Part shown: positions 1 through 7,634 of the stretch, piece after piece
How positions within the stretch are numbered: position 1 is the first letter of the stretch
Layout: the number at the start of each line of letters is the position of its first letter
DNA from: Ktedonobacteria bacterium brp13
GTDB taxonomy: Bacteria > Chloroflexota > Ktedonobacteria > Ktedonobacterales > Ktedonobacteraceae
Length of the DNA: 64,000 nucleotides
Direction of reading: 5' to 3'
NCBI GenBank assembly: GCA_015099395.1
Contig: AP024096.1
Location: 4,712,001 to 4,776,000 of the forward strand
Position numbers and translations under genes: made by a program
The notes under the pieces: model-generated
What the model saw: only the letters and a program-made list of their open reading frames with translations
Told to the model about the DNA's origin: nothing
Database searches by the model: none

Positions 1-545
1 GGTAAGAGGCCGTTATTGCTCTGACCGAGCGGCCAGTAGACCAATGAGGCGCGCCCTATCAGGTTCTGGTCTGGCACACAGCCCCAATCCCGCGAATCTG
101 AGCTACCAGCCCGATTATCACCCAGCACAAAATAGCTGTTCGGCGGAATAATAACATTCTTAAATGACGGATACGGATTTCCTTGATTCTTTGGATTGAC
201 ATACACCTCGTTCAGCAGTTTGCCATTAACGTAGACCTGCGTGCCTTGCACGGTGACAACATCTCCGGGCAGGCCGATAATACGCTTAATATAGTCCTGT
301 GTGGGATCAGGAGGTGCGACAAAGACGACCACGTCACCACGTGCGGGCGGACGAAATTTATAAGACCACTTATCCACCAGCACAAGCTCTCGGTTATGGA
401 GATTCGGCTCCATACTCATGCCGTCGATATTAAAATTTTGGACGGCAAGGCGGATAACAAGGAACATTAAGACAGTCAATACAAGAGTCTCAATAATTTC
501 ACGTACCAGTCGATACCGCTTCTCAAAATCATATTCTAAGTCCAC
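1..545 (-). CDS. lepB: Signal peptidase I, partial (C-terminus beyond window)
   Basis: Type I signal peptidase, which cleaves signal peptides from exported pre-proteins at the outer face of the membrane. Reading starts at a GTG (543-545) preceded by a GA-rich AGAGGA ribosome site. Visible are one N-terminal TM segment (LVLTVLMFLVIRLAV), the catalytic-serine box GMSMEP, the catalytic-lysine box DYIKRIIGLPGD and the late box DNRAGSSDSRDWG. The 3' end lies outside the window, so length and C-terminus are unknown. It lies downstream of a second, related signal peptidase gene on the same strand with a gap of about 180 bp, suggesting tandem duplication. Family assignment is firm; the GTG start is inferred from the SD and the alignment with the neighbour. 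Confidence 0.93.
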   Translation of the reverse strand, partial: MDLEYDFEKRYRLVREIIETLVLTVLMFLVIRLAVQNFNIDGMSMEPNLHNRELVLVDKWSYKFRPPARGDVVVFVAPPDPTQDYIKRIIGLPGDVVTVQGTQVYVNGKLLNEVYVNPKNQGNPYPSFKNVIIPPNSYFVLGDNRAGSSDSRDWGCVPDQNLIGRASLVYWPLGQSNNGLL

Positions 546-725
546 CGCTTATTTTCCTCTGCATCTGTTATGATGCTATTGACTCTATTGCCTTTATCGC
601 CCCTATCGGATCCACATGGAAGAGGTCCCTCTTTCCCATAACAGGCCTGCTACAAGATAGTGCAGGGGGCTCAACCTTCGCCAGGCTATCAAGCTATCAA
701 TAAGGGTATACTGTGTCCTGCTATA

Positions 726-1484
726 TCAACGTTTCTTTTTATACCTTGAGCATACCAGGAAAAAGCCTGGCATTGCGAAAAATAGCATATCTGACGTCCC
801 GAAAGTACTGTTTGCAGGATGCACAATCGCCTGGGTCAGTGAAGAAACCGTTGGAACACTCGATTGAGGAGAGGCAGCGGGCTGATGAACAGCAGAAAAG
901 ACTGCAGAGACATTTGGCAAGAGACCACTATTGCTCTCGTTTAAAGGCCAATAGACGAGTGCGGCACGCCCGATAATATTCTTACGCGGCACAAAGCCCC
1001 ATTCGCGTGAGTCCGAGCTATTGCGGCGATCATCGCCCATCACAAAGTAGTCACCCTTTGGCACGACTCGATTGACAATCGGAGCGTAGGGGTTCCCCTG
1101 GTCGGCAGGATCTACATAGGTCTCATTAAGCTTGACGTTGTTGACTTCGACCGTATCCCCTTCGACCGTAATGACATCTCCTGGGAGAGCAACGATACGT
1201 TTTACGTAGTTGAGGGAGGGCTCATCAGGAGGTATAAAGACAATGACATCACCACGCGCCGGGGGATGCAACAGATAGGAAACCTTATCAACCATGATCC
1301 GTTCCTGATTGTGCAGGCTCGGCTCCATGCTTGGTCCATCCACATCATAGTTCTGAACAGCCAGATGGATGACCGCGAACAACAATACTGTCAAAATAAT
1401 GGTTTCCACAATCTCGCGAACGAGGCGCATATTGCCGCCGCTCTTCTTTTCTTCTTTCAAACCATTCACCTTTTTGTGTAACAT
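726..1484 (-). CDS. lepB: Signal peptidase I with C-terminal hydrophobic tail
   Basis: Second signal peptidase I paralogue. It has an N-terminal TM (ETIILTVLLFAVIHLAV), serine box GPSMEP, lysine box LNYVKRIVALPGD and box DDRRNSSDSREWG. After the peptidase core comes a Ser/Pro-rich stretch of about 45 residues. It ends in a short hydrophobic patch (MLFFAMPGFFLVC) followed by basic residues (RYKKKR), which could be a second membrane anchor. The upstream neighbour on this strand is far away, so it probably leads the signal peptidase pair. The start is uncertain: the ATG at 1484 has no clear SD, a TTG at 1460 has AAGGTG six bases upstream, and an ATG at 1430 sits right before the conserved region. 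Confidence 0.93.
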   Translation of the reverse strand: MLHKKVNGLKEEKKSGGNMRLVREIVETIILTVLLFAVIHLAVQNYDVDGPSMEPSLHNQERIMVDKVSYLLHPPARGDVIVFIPPDEPSLNYVKRIVALPGDVITVEGDTVEVNNVKLNETYVDPADQGNPYAPIVNRVVPKGDYFVMGDDRRNSSDSREWGFVPRKNIIGRAALVYWPLNESNSGLLPNVSAVFSAVHQPAASPQSSVPTVSSLTQAIVHPANSTFGTSDMLFFAMPGFFLVCSRYKKKR

Positions 1485-2156
1485 GCGTCATAACATACAG
1501 ACCAACTCATCAGCAATCCCACGTTACTATGCCTATAACGCTAGTGGTATGGCTCTATAAGAGGGACTTTTGAACAGTTAGCATGTAAATACCCATTATC
1601 ATTATATATCTGTACCTGAACTCAACGCACGTTCGCCTGTTGCAAATGAGATTCTCTTTCTATGAGAGCCTCTCTCAATGAGAACCTCTTCCTATTATAC
1701 ATTTTTTTAATATACGTTTTTTTTACCCATTTTGTTGCTTTATTTTTATCAATCTATTCCATCCCGCTCTGACGAGGCGCGGCACTTTATTCCTGCAAGC
1801 TACCGCCTGCTACCCTTCTGTAAGGAATAAAATAGGGGTCAGCATTGTATAAATATAGGAAAGAATATTCGTCTGTATTCTAAAGATCCCATTCCCTTAC
1901 TAAAGATAGATCCGTAGCTCCCTCCCACAATTGTAAGTGTCTATGAGTTGTCACAGACGACTCACAAGACATCTTGTATTAGTACCTCTTGACGTCCAGA
2001 ATGCAATATAGTAGTGTAATGGAACGTTTGTTTGTACTTTAATTTGTCATTACGCAACAATTTATATCGTTCAAAAACTCTATTGTTTTGTGTAGGGGAG
2101 ATACTGTGCGGCATGTAGCGTACGGTCTCCCTCCCGTGACGGGTGGAATAAAAAAT
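1485..2156. other. Divergent intergenic region, signal peptidase / uvrA
   Basis: About 670 bp between the divergent signal peptidase pair and uvrA. The part from 1690 to 1760 is T-rich. No open frame with an SD and family resemblance was found. The only candidate site recognised is a DinR/LexA-like box listed separately. Confidence 0.6.
2021..2034 (+). promoter_or_regulatory. Possible LexA/DinR (SOS) box upstream of uvrA
   Basis: The sequence GGAACGTTTGTTTG fits the Gram-positive type DinR/LexA pattern GAAC-N4-GTTY with one base off the full consensus. It lies about 120 bp upstream of the uvrA start, downstream of a TTGACG that could be a -35 element. uvrA is a classical SOS gene. This is one weak-consensus match only; no lexA gene is in the window. 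Confidence 0.3.
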
Positions 2157-5100
2157 ATGCCCCAGGATAAAATTATAGTACGTGGTGCTCGTGAGCACAA
2201 TTTAAAGAATATTGACGTGACTATCCCACGTGATAAGCTGGTAGTCATTACTGGTCTCTCAGGTTCTGGCAAGAGTAGCCTGGCCTTTGATACCATCTTC
2301 GCAGAGGGACAGCGTCGCTATGTCGAGTCGCTCTCCGCCTACGCACGTCAATTTCTCGACAAAATGGATAAGCCCGACGTAGAGCATATCGATGGTCTCT
2401 CCCCGGCTATCTCTATTGATCAGAAGGGGGCAACGCATAATCCCCGTTCAACCGTGGGCACCGTCACTGAGATCTATGATTATCTACGTCTGCTCTATGC
2501 GCGTATCGGTCATCAGCATTGCCCTCAATGCGGACGCGAAGTGAGCCAGCAGACGCTACAACAGATTGTGGATGCTGTCCTCAGCCTGCCAGATAGCACG
2601 CGTATTTTGTTGCTGGCTCCTCTGGTGCAGGGTCGCAAAGGTGAATATAAGAATGTCTTCGAGGAGATGCGCCGCGCCGGCTATGTGCGCGTCCGTGTCG
2701 ATGGGAAGATTCTTGACCTGAGCGACGAGATCGATCTTGACAAGCAGAAGAAACATACTATCGAAGTCGTTGTCGATCGTCTGGTCATCCGCAAGCAGAA
2801 GAAACAAGCATTGGCGGAACTGGATGGTCACACTGAGCAACCTGGTCAGGACGGCGCTGATACTAGTAATGGCACCAACCACCATGCTCAAAATGGTCTG
2901 CAACGCGTTGCTGAGCCAGCGGCGCTCTACGAGGTAAACGCAGCCAAAGAGGAAGGTCGTGACGAGGATGGTATCGCTGAACCAGATATCCCCGCGATTC
3001 TGCATGAGGATGTCGATCCCTCCTTCCGTCAGCGCATCTCAGACTCCCTGGAGACAACCCTGAAACTGGGTAGCGGAGTCGTGCTGGTCGCGATTGTGGA
3101 TGGCGAGGAGATCCTCTTCTCTGAGAAGGCTGCCTGCGTCTACTGCAATATTAGTTTGCCAGAGATCGCACCCCGTACGTTTAGCTTCAATAGTCCACAC
3201 GGCGCTTGCCCGACCTGTACTGGTCTGGGTACGCAGCAAGAGATCGATCCTGAACTCATCGTCACCAACGCGGATCTGAGCCTCTTACAGGGAGCGATTG
3301 CGCCCTGGAGTAAGATGGCTAATAGCAGTCAGTGGCATGCGGCAACGCTAGAGGCGCTGGCACAGCGCTATGCGTTCGATCTCAACACTCCCTGGAAAAA
3401 TCTCTCTGCCGATATCCGTCAGAAGCTGCTCTATGGTATCGAGGAGCCGCTGACCATTCGCTATACGCCACAGCACGGCAATCTGCGTACCTATAATACG
3501 CACTTTGAAGGCGTCATTCCTAATCTGACTAGACGCTACCAGCAGACCGAGAGCGAGTGGGCGCGGGAAGACATTGAGAACTATATGTCGGCGCGCGTCT
3601 GCCCCGATTGCCACGGTGCCCGCCTGAAGCCAGAGGCTCTGGCGGTGACTGTCGGTGGTCGCAATGTCGTACAGGTGACACGTCTCTCGATCGCACGCGC
3701 ACAGGCCTACTTCCAGGAGATCGTCAACGGCGAGGCGACGGTAACGCCGCCACTGACCCACCTGCCAGCAGTCGGTACTGCGCGCAAGAGCAATAGTAAG
3801 AAGGCCGAGAAGAATGGTTCGCTACTCGGTGATCCACTGACCCCGATCCCGCTGGAGGGTCCACTGGTCAAGAGTAGATTGAGTGAACGCGAACGTTTTA
3901 TCGCTCGCCAGATCCTCAAAGAGATCCATGCACGTCTACAATTCTTGCTGGATGTCGGTCTGGAGTATCTGACGTTGGATCGTGGAGCTGCTACGCTCTC
4001 CGGTGGTGAGGCGCAGCGTATTCGACTCGCAACGCAGATCGGTTCCGGTCTGATGGGTGTGCTCTACATTCTGGATGAGCCCAGCATTGGACTGCATCAA
4101 CGCGATAACGAACGCCTGATCCAAACCCTGATCCGACTACGCAACCTGGGGAATACCCTGCTAGTCGTTGAGCACGATGAAGATACGATGCGCGCAGCAG
4201 ACTACATCATTGATGTCGGTCCCGGTGCCGGTGAGCACGGCGGTCGGATCGTCGCGACCGGTACCTATGACGAGATCGTTGCCAACGTAGATTCTCTGAC
4301 CGGCGACTATCTCGCACATCGCAAACAGATCGAGATCCCGGCTGAACGCCGACCTGGCAATGGTAACGTTGTCACGATCCGTGGTGCCAGCGAGAACAAC
4401 CTGAAAAACATCGATGCCGAGATTCCGCTGGGCAAGTTTGTCACCATTACCGGCGTCTCTGGCTCCGGCAAAAGTACCTTGATCACCGATATCCTGTATC
4501 GCAAGCTCTCGCAGCACTTCTTCCGGGCACACGATCGACCAGGTCAGCACGAGACCATCGAGGGACTTGAACACCTGGACAAGGTCATCGATATCGATCA
4601 GTCGCCGATTGGACGTACACCACGCTCGAATCCAGCGACCTATACCAACGCATTCACAGCCATTCGCGAGATCTACGCCCAGGTCCCAGAGTCACGCCTG
4701 CGTGGCTACAAGTCTGGACGTTTCTCATTTAACGTCAAGGGTGGTCGCTGCGAAGCCTGTAAGGGTGAAGGCATTGTCAAGATCGAAATGAACTTCCTAC
4801 CGGACGTCTACGTACCCTGCGAGATCTGTCAGGGCAAGCGTTACAATCGCGAGGCTCTGGAGATCCACTACAAAGGCAAGAGTATCGCCGACGTACTGGA
4901 TATGACCATCGAAGAGGCCCAGGAGTTCTTCGCCAATATCCCATCGATCTACAACAAAATGAAGACACTCTACGATGTCGGCCTGGGATACATGAAGCTC
5001 GGTCAACCTGCGACAACGCTCTCTGGTGGCGAGGCCCAACGTGTGAAGCTAGCCACAGAGCTATCGCGCCGCGCGACTGGACGTACGATGTACATCCTGG

Positions 5101-5402
5101 ACGAACCAACGACCGGACTACACTTCGCCGACGTTGCTCGCCTGCTAGACGTACTCCAGAGACTGGTCGATGCCGGCAATACGATCGTCGTCATCGAACA
5201 TAACCTGGATGTTATTAAGAGCTCCGACTGGCTGATCGATCTTGGACCCGAAGGCGGAGACGCCGGTGGACAGATCATCGCCCAGGGCACACCTGAAGAC
5301 GTCGCACAGGACAAGCACTCTTACACCGGTCACTTCTTAAAGCGTATGCTTGACGAAGAGGTCGCCAACAAAGATAAACGTATTCTGAGTGTCGCCCAGT
5401 AA
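2157..5402 (+). CDS. uvrA: Excinuclease ABC subunit A (UvrA)
   Basis: Damage-sensing ATPase of nucleotide excision repair, acting with UvrB and UvrC. Both ABC modules are present: Walker A TGLSGSGKSS near the N-terminus and TGVSGSGKST in the second half, each with an LSGGEAQR signature and an ILDEP Walker B. The zinc-finger cysteines are visible: CPQCGRE, CVYCN..CPTCTGLG and CEACKGEG..CEICQGKR. The ATG at 2157 is chosen because GGTGGA stands about 10 bases upstream and the protein then begins PQDKIIVRGAREHNLKNI like the family; an in-frame ATG at 2088 would add 23 unlikely residues. At 1081 residues it is about 120 longer than typical UvrA. The extra length lies in two hydrophilic insertions, around residues 218-280 (His/Asn/Glu-rich) and 526-571 (Ser/Lys/Pro-rich). 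Confidence 0.97.
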   Translation: MPQDKIIVRGAREHNLKNIDVTIPRDKLVVITGLSGSGKSSLAFDTIFAEGQRRYVESLSAYARQFLDKMDKPDVEHIDGLSPAISIDQKGATHNPRSTVGTVTEIYDYLRLLYARIGHQHCPQCGREVSQQTLQQIVDAVLSLPDSTRILLLAPLVQGRKGEYKNVFEEMRRAGYVRVRVDGKILDLSDEIDLDKQKKHTIEVVVDRLVIRKQKKQALAELDGHTEQPGQDGADTSNGTNHHAQNGLQRVAEPAALYEVNAAKEEGRDEDGIAEPDIPAILHEDVDPSFRQRISDSLETTLKLGSGVVLVAIVDGEEILFSEKAACVYCNISLPEIAPRTFSFNSPHGACPTCTGLGTQQEIDPELIVTNADLSLLQGAIAPWSKMANSSQWHAATLEALAQRYAFDLNTPWKNLSADIRQKLLYGIEEPLTIRYTPQHGNLRTYNTHFEGVIPNLTRRYQQTESEWAREDIENYMSARVCPDCHGARLKPEALAVTVGGRNVVQVTRLSIARAQAYFQEIVNGEATVTPPLTHLPAVGTARKSNSKKAEKNGSLLGDPLTPIPLEGPLVKSRLSERERFIARQILKEIHARLQFLLDVGLEYLTLDRGAATLSGGEAQRIRLATQIGSGLMGVLYILDEPSIGLHQRDNERLIQTLIRLRNLGNTLLVVEHDEDTMRAADYIIDVGPGAGEHGGRIVATGTYDEIVANVDSLTGDYLAHRKQIEIPAERRPGNGNVVTIRGASENNLKNIDAEIPLGKFVTITGVSGSGKSTLITDILYRKLSQHFFRAHDRPGQHETIEGLEHLDKVIDIDQSPIGRTPRSNPATYTNAFTAIREIYAQVPESRLRGYKSGRFSFNVKGGRCEACKGEGIVKIEMNFLPDVYVPCEICQGKRYNREALEIHYKGKSIADVLDMTIEEAQEFFANIPSIYNKMKTLYDVGLGYMKLGQPATTLSGGEAQRVKLATELSRRATGRTMYILDEPTTGLHFADVARLLDVLQRLVDAGNTIVVIEHNLDVIKSSDWLIDLGPEGGDAGGQIIAQGTPEDVAQDKHSYTGHFLKRMLDEEVANKDKRILSVAQ

Positions 5403-5585
5403 AATCTCACTGTCTATCCGCACACCTGAGTGAAGGATTGGCTCCCCCCTCCGAGAGGCTCACCAGTGTATGTTTTTTTGCCTATCCCGGTGAGCCTCAG
5501 AGGAGTAAATACATACTAATATCCATTATTATGTATATTGCATGGATTATATATATATATCGCTATCATCTGTAATCTTACCAAA

Positions 5586-5820
5586 AACTCGTCCCCCTCT
5601 CGGAGGGGGGAGATAGCTTTAGCTATCGGGGGGAGCCATCCTCGCCTTCTGCTCTCGATGACTCTTCTACGCCAACCATCTCCCGTTCGGACGTGGATTT
5701 CGTCATCAAGAATGGCAGACTAGGAAGGCAAGAGTGATAAAGAGCGTTTAATGAGAGATTACAGCATAATTCGAGGATTTACTCCCCCCGATAGCTAAAG
5801 CTATCTCCCCCCTCAAAGAG
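5586..5820 (+). repeat. Type-1 palindromic element, copy 1
   Basis: About 235 bp with terminal inverted repeats of roughly 45 bp. Each arm has a CCCCCTCT..GAGGGGGG palindrome, then a hairpin GATAGC-TTTA-GCTATC, then a G-run. The same element occurs inverted at 60857-61104. The interior, about 140 bp, is also conserved between the two copies (for example TCGATGACTCTTCTACGCCA). It resembles a MITE in structure, but no transposase is present and target-site duplications were not established. Confidence 0.75.
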
Positions 5821-5954
5821 CTCACCAGTGTAGGTTTTTCGTTAGATATGCAATGAAGCCCCATCGCAGGCCAATGCAGACAGATGGGGCACCATGACGA
5901 ATGTATCACTTTGGTTGTCATAAAGTCCACTACCACCTGTAAGGATGCTAAAGC

Positions 5955-6151
5955 CCCTGTCTCCCTCTTTGAGGGGGGATGTCGCCGCAGCGACAGGGGG
6001 GAGTAGATTCTCGAATTACACTATTAACCCCGATTATACACTATCTATCACTCTTATCTTCATAGTTTATAATCGAGGATTACAGGGCATTGCTAGCATT
6101 CTACTCCCCCCTGCCGCTAAGGCGGCTTTCCCCCCTCAAAGAGGGAGGCAA
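5955..6151 (+). repeat. Type-2 palindromic element, copy 1
   Basis: About 200 bp with inverted arms. The left arm carries CCTCTTTGAGGGGGG followed by hairpin GTCGC-CGCA-GCGAC and AGGGGGGAGTAGA. The right arm carries TCTACTCCCCCCT, hairpin GCCGC-TAAG-GCGGC and CCCCCCTCAAAGAGGGAGGCA. The interior contains CTATCACTCTTATCTTCATAG. Other copies are at 33691-33884, 33971-34161 and 61229-61415. The short stems differ between copies but keep pairing. Confidence 0.75.
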
Positions 6152-6584
6152 GTGCTGCATCTACTGTAGATCGTGTAGTATCTCTAGCATGAATATTGTA
6201 TGATATTACCTGTAAGGATGCTAAAGCCCCTGCCTCCCTCTCTTCTGAAAATGGCGTTTTCATCCTGGGTGGTGAACCTTTTTCATGATGGTCTTTGAGG
6301 GAGGTTTAATGTTCTCTATTGCCTGAAAACTACCAAAAAACTCGCCCCCCCCCTCTCGGAGGGGACAAGGGTTTTAGAGTCTCTACAAGTGATAGATATT
6401 TTTATCGTTAATAGGAGTGATAGGGAGAGTAAATCCTTCACTTATGCTCTCTTCTGAAAATGGCGTTTTCAGAAGAGAGGGAGACAGGGGTTTTTGCATC
6501 TCTACAGGCGATAGTGAGCTTTTACGACATTGGAACTACTGTATACTATACAGAAATGAAGCTAGCGCTCCTTATAGCATGAGA

Positions 6585-6624
6585 GAAAAAGCACCCCCCT
6601 GCACTTGCTGAGTGCAGGGGGGTG
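6585..6624 (-). terminator. Rho-independent terminator of the small gene at 6692-6904
   Basis: Perfect 14-bp stem CACCCCCCTGCACT / AGTGCAGGGGGGTG with a 5-base loop. On the minus strand it is followed by CTTTTTC. It lies 68 bp after the stop codon of the 70-residue minus-strand gene and supports that gene being real. Confidence 0.8.
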
Positions 6625-6691
6625 TAAATAAAGGTTGTTATGCGTTACAGATGCTACCCGACCAACCGTAGGATCGATCATTGTAGAGATA

Positions 6692-6904
6692 TTACAGGTC
6701 CACTTTTCCGTTGACGACCAATAGTTTAAGAAATTCCAGATGCCTGATCACCTCAACTCTGTCGCTGCCACCATGTTGGTACCACTGACGAAGCCAGGAG
6801 AGCGAAATAATCTCGTCTTCAGTAAAGCCATCCTGTGCCAGAACATCTATCTCATTTTGTGTATCGTTTAGGTCCTTTACCAATTCTAAAGGTTGTGTAT
6901 TCAT
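6692..6904 (-). CDS. Small acidic hypothetical protein, 70 aa
   Basis: I do not recognise this protein. It starts MNTQPLELVKDLNDTQNE, is acidic and predicted helical, and contains the phrase LAQDGFTEDEIISLSWLRQWY followed by DRVEVIRHLEFLKLLVVNGKVDL. There is no TM segment, signal peptide or Cys pair. The start ATG has GGAAGGATAAGAGT upstream (AAGGA about 8 bases away). A strong terminator lies just downstream, so it is probably an independent unit. It could be a regulator or anti-toxin-sized protein, but nothing in the sequence shows a function. Confidence 0.6.
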   Translation of the reverse strand: MNTQPLELVKDLNDTQNEIDVLAQDGFTEDEIISLSWLRQWYQHGGSDRVEVIRHLEFLKLLVVNGKVDL

Positions 6905-7560
6905 ACTCTTATCCTTCCACCAACGCCATCTGGCTTATCGCCATTTTATTTTCCCCGCTGCCATAGATAACCGGAGAGATACTCGTAGAAGATAACTGAG
7001 AACTGATATCTGATACTCGTTTCATTCCCCATCTATCCACTATCAGAAAAGAGGCTTTCTAATACAGTAGACGCTCGGTATGTGTCTTTTTCAAATATCG
7101 GTTTACTGGTCATCGTGCATACTGGTGGCTTGTCGTCTCCACACAGTATCTGTACACATTCCCAGACGTGCCAGAACCCTCTACCACTGACCCATTCTCA
7201 CTGCTTCAAGTATATGCGGAAAAAATAATCGCGGCTGTTCGCTAAATAACATCCAGACTGTGAAATAGTGAACGTCTACCCTGTCTATAGTAAAAACCTC
7301 TCGTATGGTAGAGGTTAGGTGTTGAGTTATCTGCCCTATATACGTTTGAGACTGCCGTATGGTTCCATATGACAGTGCCTGAGACCAAATCTCCTACAAT
7401 CCCTCTACATATTAGTAAGGTTCTCATGTTGTGTAAACTCTCCCTAAAGGGAGGGCTCTCTTATAAGAATAGGACGTTGTGTGGCAGAAAAAAAGGGCAC
7501 TAAAGATAAAAAAACGTTCTGATTGAGTTTCTATGTACACAGGCATACATAGAATGGGTG
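6905..7560. other. Intergenic region, no feature recognised
   Basis: About 650 bp between the small gene at 6692-6904 and the leuS terminator. Short open frames are present but lack a ribosome site and any recognisable family. A G-poor A/T tract lies near 7490-7530. Confidence 0.5.
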
Positions 7561-7608
7561 AAACGAGGACCTGAGACTCTCTTTTCGGTTGAGTACAGGT
7601 CCTCGTTT
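7561..7608 (-). terminator. Hairpin downstream of leuS
   Basis: 13-bp perfect stem AAACGAGGACCTG / CAGGTCCTCGTTT with a 22-base loop, placed 27 bp after the leuS stop. The minus-strand tail is only CGTTTCACC, so it is a weak intrinsic terminator or a processing/stabilising hairpin. Confidence 0.55.
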
Positions 7609-7634
7609 GCAGTACCGATGGATACTAATTTTCG

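Larger units (their letters stand above)
5403..6584. repeat. Nest of palindromic GC-rich repeats (repeat locus 1)
   Basis: Non-coding region filled with hairpin-forming repeats. At 5455-5498 GAGGCTCACC and GGTGAGCCTC face each other as a 10-bp stem. Further on are one type-1 element (5586-5820) and one type-2 element (5955-6151), both listed separately. There are also partial copies, such as an 11-bp inverted repeat CTCTCTTCTGA/TCAGAAGAGAG at 6448-6480, whose left half recurs near 6238. The spacer around 5821-5950 resembles 60721-60856, so a composite block seems to be present twice in the window in opposite orientation. Open frames here are by-products of the repeats. Confidence 0.8.

Noticed and set aside
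5538..6611. Frames of 60-75 codons between 5538 and 6611
   Set aside because: They are produced by the type-1 and type-2 repeats and repeat their own phrases (RGEIALAIGGS) at several places, as expected for repeats read in a frame.
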